Source: Rhodoferax sp. AJA081-3 (GTDB lineage: Bacteria; Pseudomonadota; Gammaproteobacteria; Burkholderiales; Burkholderiaceae_C). Taken from it: a stretch of DNA of 64,000 nt. Numbering within the stretch: position 1 is the first letter of the stretch; each line of letters begins with the position of its first letter. Below, piece by piece: positions 54,642-63,075 of this stretch. The translations under genes were made by a program, and so were the position numbers. The notes beneath the pieces were generated by a model. That model made no database searches, was not told where the DNA came from, and was given only the letters and a program-made list of their open reading frames with translations. Location: contig NZ_CP059068.1 in the NCBI RefSeq assembly GCF_017798165.1, forward strand, positions 186,001 through 250,000. Direction: 5' to 3'.

Positions 54642-55325
54642 TCAGTAGCCTGCAATCAGTTTGGCCCAGCGTCCGTCGGCCTTCAAGGCCTTCACCGCGG
54701 CGTCTATTTTGGGCACATAAGCCGCCCACTTTTTATTCACCACGTGGACCACTTTGGATGTGGCCACGGGGCGTTCCAGCGTCTTGAGCGAACCCGAAAA
54801 CTCCGGGTACATGGATACAGGTGTGACCGAGCTGACCAGCGCCACATCAAATCGCCCGGCGTTGAGCATCTGGTAGGTTTGCAGGGTGGAATTGGCCGCT
54901 GTGGCCTCCAGCCCCAGTTTGGCGACCAGGCCTTCGGCCAGTTTGGTGCCGCGGTAAAGGCCCAGTTTGTAGGCCTTCAAATCGGCAGGTGCCAGTTGCT
55001 TGGCCTTGAAGTCTTTCCGGACGACCGCCAGCAATTGCAGCTCCAACAAGGGCTCGTGTGTCTCCACCACGTTTTGGTATCCCGCCGTGCCGCCCACCAC
55101 ACGCGCCATTTCGGCATCAATGACACCACTTTCCACACTCTTGAGTGAACGCTCGGGTGGCAGCAGTACAAACTCCACTTGCAACCCTATTTCTTTGTAG
55201 ACGGCGGCAATGGCTGGCTCAAAACCCTGGGCGCCTTCCAATGTGCCAACGCGTATGACCTGCTGGGCCAACACACTGGTATGGGCGGCCACCAACCACA
55301 GAAAACAAACGAAGAGCTTGTTCAT
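54642..55325 (-). CDS. Small periplasmic solute-binding (family 3-like) protein
   Basis: A 227-residue exported protein with signal peptide (FVCFLWLVAAHTSVLAQ) and a short family 3 solute-binding fold: IRVGTLEGAQGFEPAIAAVYKEIGLQVEFVLLPPERSLKSVESGVIDAEMARV. The motif around PPERSL and DAEMAR is common in transporter-substrate-binding-like proteins of unknown ligand that are not linked to ABC transporters. No transport genes adjoin. A similar protein lies at 60134. Confidence 0.8.
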   Translation of the reverse strand: MNKLFVCFLWLVAAHTSVLAQQVIRVGTLEGAQGFEPAIAAVYKEIGLQVEFVLLPPERSLKSVESGVIDAEMARVVGGTAGYQNVVETHEPLLELQLLAVVRKDFKAKQLAPADLKAYKLGLYRGTKLAEGLVAKLGLEATAANSTLQTYQMLNAGRFDVALVSSVTPVSMYPEFSGSLKTLERPVATSKVVHVVNKKWAAYVPKIDAAVKALKADGRWAKLIAGY

Positions 55326-55349
55326 ACAACCCTTTCAGGGATAACCTCG

Positions 55350-55407
55350 ATTGCTATAGTTTGCATAGCAATGTGTTGATATTTCACTGGGGCTAGATGG
55401 TGTTTTT
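55350..55407 (+). repeat. Dispersed hairpin repeat, copy 6
   Basis: The most regular copy: ATTGCTAT (55350-55357) pairs perfectly with ATAGCAAT (55365-55372); 17 nt after ATAGC comes CTGGGGCTAGATGG and a T-rich tail. Its CTA at 55393-55395 is the stop codon (TAG) of the LysR gene on the other strand. Confidence 0.85.
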
Positions 55408-56313
55408 GCCTAAAGCCGTCTCGGCTATCCACTCTGCCCAGTAGTCAATACACGCCCGTATCTTAGGCAGGCGGTGCCGCTCCTGCAGGATCACAGCGTA
55501 AATGGGTACCTGGGGGCTGACGAAGTAGTCTTGCAAGACGGGTACCAGTCGCCCTTGGCGTATCAGGGGCAGGGCAGATAGGTCATGGATGCGGGCAATG
55601 CCCAGACCTTGCAGCGCCAGGCTCACGACCAGGGCGGTGTTGTCGGCCCGTGTGTGGGCGTTGACCTGCCACTCGGCCTGGCCCTGGCCCAGCGGGTCGG
55701 CCCACGCCCAGCGGTTCAGGCTAGGGCTGACGCTGTTGGCCAGCAGGCGGTGGTGTTCCAGGTCACGGGGATGGCTGGGTATGCCATGGGCGCGCAGGTA
55801 GTCGGGCGAGGCGCACACGGTGCGGCCAAAAGTGCCAATTTGGCGTGCCACCACGGTGTCGCTGTTGGGCGTGCCGCTGCGGATGGCGATGTCAAACCCT
55901 TCACGTGCCATGTCGGCAACACGGTCGTCGGCGCTGATGTCCAGGTGCAGATTGGGGTACCGCTGGTACAGGCCACCCAGGCTGGGCGCAAGCACACAAT
56001 CGGCCATCAGCGGGCTGGCGGTCACCCGCACCCAGCCGCTGGGGCCACCGATCTTGCCGGTGAGCTCGCTATCCAGCTCGGCCGTGGTGTCCAGCAGGCG
56101 GCGGCCATAGCTTAAAAAAGTGTCACCCTCGTCGGTCAGGCTCAGTCCATGGGTGGTTCGGTGCAACAGGCGCACGCCGCAGGCCGCCTCCAGCCGGGCC
56201 AGCGAACGTGTGACCTGGCTGACCGGCACATCACGCTCGCGGGCGGCGGCCGACAGGGTGCCCAGCTCGGCGATACGGGCAAACAGGGCGACGTCATCGA
56301 GTTGGAGTTGCAT
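55393..56313 (-). CDS. LysR-family transcriptional regulator
   Basis: A 306-residue regulator. N-terminal helix-turn-helix LDDVALFARIAELGTLSAAA, VSQVTRSLARLEAACG and LLHRTTHGLSLTDEG; effector domain from about 90. ATG at 56313 fits the family start. The final codons (GKNTI then stop) come from repeat copy 6, so the natural C terminus may have been replaced. Divergent from the small protein and tautomerase genes; a 21-bp palindrome lies in the shared promoter region. Confidence 0.88.
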   Translation of the reverse strand: MQLQLDDVALFARIAELGTLSAAARERDVPVSQVTRSLARLEAACGVRLLHRTTHGLSLTDEGDTFLSYGRRLLDTTAELDSELTGKIGGPSGWVRVTASPLMADCVLAPSLGGLYQRYPNLHLDISADDRVADMAREGFDIAIRSGTPNSDTVVARQIGTFGRTVCASPDYLRAHGIPSHPRDLEHHRLLANSVSPSLNRWAWADPLGQGQAEWQVNAHTRADNTALVVSLALQGLGIARIHDLSALPLIRQGRLVPVLQDYFVSPQVPIYAVILQERHRLPKIRACIDYWAEWIAETALGKNTI

Positions 56314-56330
56314 GGCGGCATTTTGCTGTG

Positions 56331-56351
56331 GTTTTGCAGTTAATGCAAAAC
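56331..56351. promoter_or_regulatory. LysR-type operator (T-N11-A palindrome)
   Basis: GTTTTGCA (56331-56338) and TGCAAAAC (56344-56351) form a perfect palindrome with a 5-nt centre that contains a T-N11-A core. It lies 17 nt from the LysR start codon and 79 nt from the divergent gene at 56431, the usual place for an autoregulatory LysR site. Confidence 0.65.
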
Positions 56352-56430
56352 CAATAGGCATTTGGTGCTGTTTCCGTGGATTGGATTTATCAATAAAGTT
56401 CATTCCACACCACTTGATAAGGAATACACC

Positions 56431-56631
56431 ATGTACCCCACCACCGCACTTACTCCCGCCCAACGGGCCGATATGTACGCACAGGCGCGCCGCCAAGCCC
56501 AATTGCTGCGCCGTGCTGCCATTGCCGATTTTTGGAGCGCCGCCTACCGCCTTGCCGCAGATGCCCTGCGTGCCGTACAGCACGTGCTGCAACGCGCTGT
56601 ACCCCATTCCAAGCACCCATCCGGAGTCTGA
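56431..56631 (+). CDS. Small conserved protein (66 residues)
   Basis: A short, basic, helix-forming protein: TPAQRADMYAQARRQAQLLR, then AAIADFWSAAYRLAADALR. AAGGA lies 9 nt before the ATG. It resembles short DUF-type proteins found next to LysR genes in proteobacteria (RSP_7527-like), from memory. No signal peptide or TM. Followed two bases later by the tautomerase gene, with which it must be co-transcribed. Function unknown. Confidence 0.65.
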   Translation: MYPTTALTPAQRADMYAQARRQAQLLRRAAIADFWSAAYRLAADALRAVQHVLQRAVPHSKHPSGV

Positions 56632-56633
56632 AC

Positions 56634-57056
56634 ATGCCTACCCTGCAACTCAAAGTCGCCCCTTTGCTCAACCCGGAGCGTTACCGTGCCCTGGCCCAGG
56701 CGCTGACCCGCATCACCGCGCAGCACTTGGGTAAACGCGAAGACGTCACCGCAGTCGTCATAGACGATCTGCCTGCCGCACGTTGGTATATCGGCGGCCG
56801 CGGTGTGCAAAGGGCCACGGCCTTGTTGGAGATCACGGTTACAGCCGGTACCAACACGGTGGCGCAAAAGCAGGCATTTATCGTTGCCGCGTTTTCTGAA
56901 TTACAAGCGCAACTGGGCCATGGCCAGCCGCTGGAAGATGCCAGTTATGTGACCGTGCGTGAGGTGCCTGCCAGCGACTGGGGTTATGGCGGCCAAAGCC
57001 AGGCTGCTCGGCGGCAAAAGGCAGCCCAGTTAACACCGCAGACCGCAGTCTTTTGA
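56634..57056 (+). CDS. 4-oxalocrotonate tautomerase family protein
   Basis: A 140-residue protein starting MPTLQLKVAPLLNPERYRALA, with Pro2 as the expected catalytic base after Met removal. It is about twice the length of classic 4-OT (62 residues), as in the fused CHMI/MSAD-like branch; the C-terminal half has YVTVREVPASDWGYGGQS. Likely a tautomerase or dehalogenase-type enzyme of unknown substrate. Under the divergent LysR regulator by position. Confidence 0.8.
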   Translation: MPTLQLKVAPLLNPERYRALAQALTRITAQHLGKREDVTAVVIDDLPAARWYIGGRGVQRATALLEITVTAGTNTVAQKQAFIVAAFSELQAQLGHGQPLEDASYVTVREVPASDWGYGGQSQAARRQKAAQLTPQTAVF

Positions 57057-57088
57057 ACAATAATGGCCTGCGTCGATGCGGAGGCCTT

Positions 57089-57967
57089 ATGGGATTGCGA
57101 CTGAAATTTAATCTGGTGTTGATCGTGGTATTTCTGGCAGGGTTTGCAGCGGCGGGGGTGCTGTCGCGCCAGCTGTTGCAAGACAACGCGCGGGATGAAG
57201 TGCTGCGCAACGCCCGCCTGCTGATGGACACCGCACTGGCCGTGCGGGCCTACACCGTGGACCAGATCAAACCCCACCTGGACCCGCGCCTGGACGAGGT
57301 GTTCTTGCCGCAGACCGTGCCCGCCTTTGCCGCCACCGAGACCCTGGGCCATATCCAGAAAAAGTACCGTGACTATGCCTACAAGGAGGCCACGCTCAAC
57401 CCCACCAATCCGCGCGACCGCGCCACCGACTGGGAGAGTGACCTGGTCCAGCAATTTCGCCAGAACCCCGAGACCAAGGAGCTGGTGTCCGAACGTGACA
57501 GCGCCACCGGGCGACTGCTGTATATCTCCAAGCCCATCCAGATCACCAACCCCACCTGCCTGCGTTGCCACAGCGAGCCGTCTGCCGCTCCCGCCACCAT
57601 GATCAAGATCTACGGCGAGGCCAATGGTTTTGGCTGGAAACACAATGAAATCATTGGCGCCCAGGTGGTCACCGTGCCCATGAACATTCCCATCGCCAAT
57701 GCAGACCGTGCGCTCAAGACCTTTATGGCGTCGCTGGCCGGGGTGTTCTTGGTCGTATTTTTGGTGCTCAACCTGATGCTCAGCTGGTTCATCATCCGGC
57801 CCATTCGCCGCATGTCCCTGGCCGCCGATGCGGTCAGCACCGGCAATTTTGACGTGCCGGAATTTGCCGAAGGCGGACGTGACGAGGTGGCTGTTCTGAG
57901 TAGCTCCTTCAACCGCTTGCGCCGCAGCATTGAAAAAGCCATGCAGATGATTGAGCGCGGCAACTGA
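57089..57967 (+). CDS. DUF3365 (Tll0287-like) haem-type sensor with HAMP domain
   Basis: A 292-residue membrane protein. TM1 (about 8-27), a periplasmic DUF3365/Tll0287-like domain (about 35-205) with a c-type haem motif CLRCH (157-161) and GYG-like EANGFGWKHNEIIG, TM2 (about 212-235) and HAMP (about 236-288), ending just after it without any output domain. GGAGG precedes the ATG at 57089. The kinase-cyclase gene begins two bases after its stop, so signal transfer from this redox, gas or haem sensor to that protein is likely but inferred. Confidence 0.85.
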   Translation: MGLRLKFNLVLIVVFLAGFAAAGVLSRQLLQDNARDEVLRNARLLMDTALAVRAYTVDQIKPHLDPRLDEVFLPQTVPAFAATETLGHIQKKYRDYAYKEATLNPTNPRDRATDWESDLVQQFRQNPETKELVSERDSATGRLLYISKPIQITNPTCLRCHSEPSAAPATMIKIYGEANGFGWKHNEIIGAQVVTVPMNIPIANADRALKTFMASLAGVFLVVFLVLNLMLSWFIIRPIRRMSLAADAVSTGNFDVPEFAEGGRDEVAVLSSSFNRLRRSIEKAMQMIERGN

Positions 57968-57969
57968 GT

Positions 57970-60129
57970 ATGACCACCCCACAAGCGCCTGGCCCCACGC
58001 CCCCGCGCAGGGCCGCAGTGCCTGCCGACGGGGTGGCGCTGTCGCCAGGGCAGACCGTATTGGAATACCAGGTTGAAAAGGTTCTGGGCGGTGGCGGATT
58101 TGGCATCACCTACCTGGCACACGACGTCAACCTGCAACTGCCGGTGGCCATCAAGGAATATTTTCCGGCCGATCTGGCGGTGCGCGGTGCCGATCATTCC
58201 GTGCGTATGCGCTCTACCGACAGCGCGGCCCAGTTCCAGTGGGGGTTGGAGCGTTTTATCGAAGAGGCCAGGGCGCTGGCATCGTTTCGCCACCCCAACA
58301 TTGTTCGGGTGCTGCGCTACTTCAAGGAGCATGGCACGGCGTACATCGTCATGGAGTACGAGTCGGGCGACCCGCTCAAACACTGGTTGGCCGACCACCC
58401 CGGCCTGAGCCAGCAAAGCCTGTTGCAGATTGTCTTTCCCTTGCTCGATGGCCTGGAGGCCGTGCACAAGCTCAATTTCCTGCACCGCGACATCAAGCCC
58501 GACAACATCTACATGCGGGCCGATGGCACACCGGTGTTGCTGGATTTTGGCGCCGCACGGCGCCTGACTGGCACCCAGGACATGACCAACATCGTCAGCC
58601 CCGGCTTCGCCCCCTTTGAGCAGTACCACAGCAAGGGCAACCAGGGCCCGTGGACCGATCTGTACTCGCTGGGCGCCGTGATGTACTGGATGGCTACGGG
58701 GCGTAAGCCACTGGAGGCAGCGGCCCGTGTGCGGGTGGACGACATGCCCAAGGCCTTTGGCAACGCCAGCACGGCAGTGTTTGGCGACGTGTTGTTGCGC
58801 GCCATCGACTGGGCCATGACACCCGACGAGACCCTGCGCCCGCAAAACGTGGCGGCCTTTCGCAAGATGCTGCAGGAGGCGCAGCGCATCGGCACACAAA
58901 ACACACAAGGGTTCTCCACACACCGCCTGGCCGACGGTGGTGTGCCGGGCAACAGCCAGCCTGCGGATGCAGTGCTGGCCTTTGTGGCGCATTCACAGTC
59001 GGTGCCGGTCAGCAACGCCGATGCTATGCGCAAGAATGTGCTGGGCACCATCATGTTCATGGACCTGGTGTCGTACTCTACCTATTCACTGGACCAGCAG
59101 GTGCTGATGAAGGCCCTGTTCAACGAGCTGATCGCCAAGGCCATCGCCGGTGTCAAGGAATCGTCCCGCATCATGTTGGATACGGGTGACGGGGCTGCCA
59201 TTTGCTTCCTGGGCGACCCCGAGGAGGCTCTGCAGTCTGCGCTGCTGATGCGCGACCTGCTGGTGCACAAATACGGCAAGAAAATGTCGATGCGGGTGGG
59301 CCTGCACCTGGGCCCCATTCGTATGATGATGGACATCAACAACCGCGTGAACGTGGTGGGCGACGGTATCAACGTGGCGCAACGGGTCATGGACTTTTCC
59401 AAACCCAACCAGGTGGTAGTGTCGCGCGCCTATTACGACGTTATTTCGCAAATCAGCGACAACGCGGCCAAGCTGTTCAGTTACCTGGGCCCACACACTG
59501 ACAAACACCACCGCCAGCACGAGATTTATACGGTGTTGGACCGCGATGGCGCGTCGCCACAATTGGTACACGCGGCAGACCAGACATTCGCATCCACCCG
59601 TACGGTGACACCGGCCGAGCTGATGACCGCCGAGGCGGCCCTGGAGGTGGAAACTGCATTGGCCCGCATCATCGGGCCGCTGGCCCATGTGCTGGTCAAG
59701 AAAGCCTTGCCCCGTGCGACCGATGCGCAAAGCCTGCGCGAGGCCTTGGCGGTGTCTATCCCCGATGCTCTGGCGCGTGAGAGTTTTGTGCGTGGCCCTT
59801 CGCTCAGCCGCCCGTTGTCCCCGTCCACAGCCATTTCCGGCTTCCCGCGCAGCGGGCTGAGTCGACCGTCTGAATTTCGTCCGGAGGGCCGGTCGGAGAC
59901 ACGGTCGGACTCCATGAAAGTGTTGGCCGTTAATGCAGAGCAACAGGCTGCGCTGGAGAAGGCCTTGGGGCAGTATCTGGGGCCACTGGCAAAGACCCTG
60001 GTACGGCGCGAAGTGGCGCGCCAGCTCAGCTTCAACACCCTGTTGCAGGCGCTGTCCGATCACATCGACAAGCCGGACGAAAAAGCCAAATTCCTGGCCA
60101 ATGGCAAGAAGGTATCGGGCGGGGGGTGA
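57970..60129 (+). CDS. Ser/Thr protein kinase fused to class III nucleotide cyclase
   Basis: A 719-residue soluble protein. Kinase domain about 30-300: Gly loop GGGGFGITYLA, Lys62 in VAIKEYF, HRDIKPDN (172-179), DFGAA (192-196), all catalytic residues kept. Class III cyclase domain about 355-525: metal Asp365 (FMDLVSYS) and Asp407 (DTGDG), Asn468 and Arg472 in GDGINVAQR; the usual adenine-selecting Lys before the second Asp seems to be Leu403, so the substrate (ATP or GTP) is open. The C terminus has two related segments (about 560-600 and 660-700; LARIIGPLAHVLVKKAL versus LGQYLGPLAKTLVRREV), probably DUF8082-like. Two bases from the DUF3365-HAMP sensor gene. Confidence 0.9.
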   Translation: MTTPQAPGPTPPRRAAVPADGVALSPGQTVLEYQVEKVLGGGGFGITYLAHDVNLQLPVAIKEYFPADLAVRGADHSVRMRSTDSAAQFQWGLERFIEEARALASFRHPNIVRVLRYFKEHGTAYIVMEYESGDPLKHWLADHPGLSQQSLLQIVFPLLDGLEAVHKLNFLHRDIKPDNIYMRADGTPVLLDFGAARRLTGTQDMTNIVSPGFAPFEQYHSKGNQGPWTDLYSLGAVMYWMATGRKPLEAAARVRVDDMPKAFGNASTAVFGDVLLRAIDWAMTPDETLRPQNVAAFRKMLQEAQRIGTQNTQGFSTHRLADGGVPGNSQPADAVLAFVAHSQSVPVSNADAMRKNVLGTIMFMDLVSYSTYSLDQQVLMKALFNELIAKAIAGVKESSRIMLDTGDGAAICFLGDPEEALQSALLMRDLLVHKYGKKMSMRVGLHLGPIRMMMDINNRVNVVGDGINVAQRVMDFSKPNQVVVSRAYYDVISQISDNAAKLFSYLGPHTDKHHRQHEIYTVLDRDGASPQLVHAADQTFASTRTVTPAELMTAEAALEVETALARIIGPLAHVLVKKALPRATDAQSLREALAVSIPDALARESFVRGPSLSRPLSPSTAISGFPRSGLSRPSEFRPEGRSETRSDSMKVLAVNAEQQAALEKALGQYLGPLAKTLVRREVARQLSFNTLLQALSDHIDKPDEKAKFLANGKKVSGGG

Positions 60130-60133
60130 CCAT

Positions 60134-60880
60134 TTATTGGCTCAGCGCTTCGGTCGCAAGGGTGTTGAGTTGGCCCGTTTTTTTCAGGTGGCTTATGGCC
60201 TTATTGAACTTCTCCAGAGTTGTCTTCTGGTCGGCGCTTTTGTTGAAGGCCAGGTAAGTGGGGTTTTCAAACAGGTAGCGCGGGCTTTTCTGCACGTCGG
60301 CGGATGGCTTGGTCTTGAGCAGTGCCGCACCGGCTTCTTCGATGGCCAGCACCGCGTCCAGTCGCTTGGCGGCGAGTTTCTGGAAATTTTGGGCATCAGA
60401 TGCCACTTCTTCTACCGTGAGCTTTCCATCCCGAACGGCTTTGTCGAACGTGTCACCATAACTCCAGCCACGCACCACACCGACGCGCTTGCCTGCCAAA
60501 GATTCTGTACCGGCAAAATCCAGCGGACGGGATGTATGGAAATACACCGCCATCTTCTCGACAAAAATGGGCTCACTGAAGTCGTATTTCCGGAGCCGCT
60601 CCTCGTTCTTGTAGATGCCACCCACCCCTAACCGGGCTTCGTCCAGGTCTGCAATACAGCGCTTCCACGGTCGGGCATCCAGTTTGGCGCTGACCCCGGC
60701 GACCTGCAGCGCAGTGGCAATGAGTCTCGGGTACAGGCCTGCCGCCTTGCCATCCACCAGCGACATAAAGGGCGGGTTGGCGGCATCTACACACACAAGC
60801 ACCGGAACGTCGGCGCTGTTCGCGTGAAGTGCAGCCACCAGAGCCAGCAGTGGCACACATTTTGGTGCTTTGAAGTGCAA
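60134..60880 (-). CDS. Periplasmic solute-binding (family 3-like) protein
   Basis: A 248-residue exported protein. The TTG at 60880 is chosen as start: GGAG lies 7 nt upstream and it gives a signal peptide (APKCVPLLALVAALHANSA); an ATG at 60997 would bury this. Core: VLVCVDAANPPFMSLVDGKAAGLYPRLI, RPWKRCIADLDEARLGVGGIYKNEERLRKYDFSEPI, KRVGVVRGWSYGD. RPWKR and YDFSEPI are typical of small transporter-like binding proteins without an ABC partner. Converges on the kinase-cyclase gene with a 4-bp gap. Ligand unknown. Confidence 0.8.
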   Translation of the reverse strand: MHFKAPKCVPLLALVAALHANSADVPVLVCVDAANPPFMSLVDGKAAGLYPRLIATALQVAGVSAKLDARPWKRCIADLDEARLGVGGIYKNEERLRKYDFSEPIFVEKMAVYFHTSRPLDFAGTESLAGKRVGVVRGWSYGDTFDKAVRDGKLTVEEVASDAQNFQKLAAKRLDAVLAIEEAGAALLKTKPSADVQKSPRYLFENPTYLAFNKSADQKTTLEKFNKAISHLKKTGQLNTLATEALSQ

Positions 60881-61083
60881 GGCAGTTCTCCAAACGGCTT
60901 GAAAGTCCAACACCCCCTTGCGCAGATTCTTTGGTTCATTGTGCGCCCAAGTTGTTGGCTGTGTCGAGATGCGCCACATACAGAGTTGCGCAGGCACGGT
61001 GTTTCCTGAAAATTTTCAGATAAGACGGCCTAATAGCATGCGCATATTGCATAGAAGAGGGAAGGGTGGCCACCATCACCCGC

Positions 61084-61212
61084 TATAATGAGAGGCTTTC
61101 CAGAAAACTGCCGTCCCAAGCGCATTTCAAGCACCTTTCCCAACCTACATCAGCCGCCAAGAATTGTTCTTGAGCTCGCTTGGGCGTACCCGTAACACAC
61201 TCGGAGAACCCA
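61084..61212 (+). promoter_or_regulatory. carA promoter and leader
   Basis: A perfect TATAAT lies at 61084-61089, giving a leader of about 115 nt before carA. No good -35 is seen 17 nt upstream. The leader has a CAAGAA-TTG-TTCTTG hairpin (61158-61172). No ARG box or leader peptide was recognised. The stretch 60881-61083 holds no gene. Confidence 0.45.
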
Positions 61213-62382
61213 GTGCTTTTGTCTCTCAAGGGAACCACCCCCCCCGCCATCCTGGCGCTCGCAGACGGCACGGTCTATATTGGCAATTCCATTGGAGCGG
61301 CAGGCTCCACCGTCGGTGAGGTCGTGTTCAACACGTCCATGACCGGCTACCAGGAGATCCTGACCGATCCCAGCTATTGCCAGCAGATCGTTACCCTCAC
61401 ATACCCCCACATCGGCAACTACGGCACCAACCCTGAAGACATCGAGTCTGACAAGGTCCATGCCGCAGGTTTGATCATCCGTGATCTGCCAATGGTGGCC
61501 TCCAACTTCCGCAGCACGGCCAGTTTGAGTGAATACCTGGTGCAAGCCGGGACAGTTGCCATTGCCAACATCGACACACGCCAGCTGACCCGCCAGTTGC
61601 GCACCCAGGGCGCGCAAAACGGATGCATCCTGGCGCTGGCCGCTGGTGAGGCCGTGACGACCGCGCTGGTGGACAAGGCGATTGCTGCAGCCAAGGCTGC
61701 GCCGGCCATGTCGGGTCTGGATTTGGCCAAAGTGGTAACTGGCGATTCGAGCTACGAATGGGATGAAACCGAATGGGTTTTGGGCAAGGGGTACGGCGAG
61801 TTAACCACTCCGAAATTCCGTGTCGTGGCCTATGACTTTGGTGTCAAGAAAAACATCTTGCGCATGCTGGCTGAGCGTGGTTGCGATGTTACGGTGGTGC
61901 CCGCGCAAACACCTGCTGCCGACGTGCTTAAGCATCGGCCTGACGGAATTTTTCTAAGCAACGGCCCCGGCGACCCAGAGCCCTGCGACTACGCCATTGC
62001 CGCTACCCGCACACTGATCGATTCCGGCATCCCCACTTTTGGCATCTGCCTGGGCCACCAGATTCTGGCGTTGGCGTCCGGCGCCAAGACCTTCAAGATG
62101 AAGTTTGGCCACCACGGCGCCAACCACCCGGTAAAAGACCTGGACAGCGGCCGAGTCTCCATCACCAGCCAGAACCACGGTTTTGCAGTGGATGAGAAAA
62201 CACTCCCCGCCAACCTGCGCGCCACCCACATCAGCCTGTTTGACAACACGCTGCAGGGGCTGGAGCGCACCGATAAGCCCGCGTTCTGCTTCCAGGGGCA
62301 TCCTGAAGCATCGCCCGGACCGCACGACATTGGTTACCTGTTTGACCGCTTCATCACGATGATGGAAACCGCGAAGGGTTAA
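61213..62382 (+). CDS. carA: Carbamoyl phosphate synthase small subunit
   Basis: A 389-residue glutaminase subunit supplying ammonia to CarB for pyrimidines and arginine. N-terminal domain [43 protein letters not shown]-terminal class I amidotransferase with nucleophile Cys in [25 protein letters not shown] and the His-Glu pair in [13 protein letters not shown] at 61213 is chosen since GGAG lies 8 nt upstream; a TTG at 61180 is less likely. Confidence 0.96.
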   Translation: MLLSLKGTTPPAILALADGTVYIGNSIGAAGSTVGEVVFNTSMTGYQEILTDPSYCQQIVTLTYPHIGNYGTNPEDIESDKVHAAGLIIRDLPMVASNFRSTASLSEYLVQAGTVAIANIDTRQLTRQLRTQGAQNGCILALAAGEAVTTALVDKAIAAAKAAPAMSGLDLAKVVTGDSSYEWDETEWVLGKGYGELTTPKFRVVAYDFGVKKNILRMLAERGCDVTVVPAQTPAADVLKHRPDGIFLSNGPGDPEPCDYAIAATRTLIDSGIPTFGICLGHQILALASGAKTFKMKFGHHGANHPVKDLDSGRVSITSQNHGFAVDEKTLPANLRATHISLFDNTLQGLERTDKPAFCFQGHPEASPGPHDIGYLFDRFITMMETAKG

Positions 62383-62387
62383 GGCGC

Positions 62388-63047
62388 ATGAATTTCTACG
62401 GTGTCACCGATATCTGGACCTACGTGGTGGGGGCGATCGGCATTATTTTGCTGCCCGGTCCCAATTCGCTGTTCGTGTTGTCGGTGGCAACGGCGCGCGG
62501 GGTAAAGGCCGGTTACCAGGGCGCCATGGGCGTTTTTGTGGGCGACACCATTTTGCTGATGTTGACCGCGCTGGGGGCAGCCAGCCTGTTGCGCGGCAAC
62601 CCGGCCTTGTTCATGGTTGTCAAATACGCTGGCGCTGCGTACCTGGCATGGTTGGGCCTCAACCTGTTGTGGGCTGCCATCCAGAAATGGCGCAGCGCGC
62701 AGGTTCCCGAGGCACAGGCGACCGCAGAAGCCCCGGCCAATCTGGCGCACCCGTTTAAACGGGCACTGGTCATCAGCCTGCTGAATCCCAAAGCGATCTT
62801 GTTTTTGCTGTCGTTTTTTGTGCAGTTCATTGACCCGACCTACGAGACGCCTGCCGTGCCGTTTTTGATACTGAGCACCATCGTCATGGTCTTCAGTGCC
62901 CTGTATTTGTCTGCACTGATTTTTGCCGGTGCCCGCTTGGCCCAGTTGTTCCGTGCCCGCAAGCGCTTGTCCAGTGCGTTGTCCAGTTCCGTGGGCGGCC
63001 TGTTTTTGTGGTTTGGCGCCAAGCTCGCCACCGCAAGCCTGAATTGA
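62388..63047 (+). CDS. LysE-family translocator
   Basis: A 219-residue inner-membrane exporter with about five to six TM helices. LLPGPNSLFVLSVATARGVKAGYQGAMGVFVGD is the LysE/RhtB signature, followed by YLAWLGLNLLW and LLNPKAILFLLSFFVQFI. It sits 5 bp after carA and 28 bp before carB. Proteins of this family export amino acids such as lysine, arginine or threonine; arginine-related export would fit the carbamoyl phosphate operon but is inferred. Confidence 0.92.
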   Translation: MNFYGVTDIWTYVVGAIGIILLPGPNSLFVLSVATARGVKAGYQGAMGVFVGDTILLMLTALGAASLLRGNPALFMVVKYAGAAYLAWLGLNLLWAAIQKWRSAQVPEAQATAEAPANLAHPFKRALVISLLNPKAILFLLSFFVQFIDPTYETPAVPFLILSTIVMVFSALYLSALIFAGARLAQLFRARKRLSSALSSSVGGLFLWFGAKLATASLN

Positions 63048-63075
63048 TTGAATAGTAAAGAGCAGAGAAGAAGAA

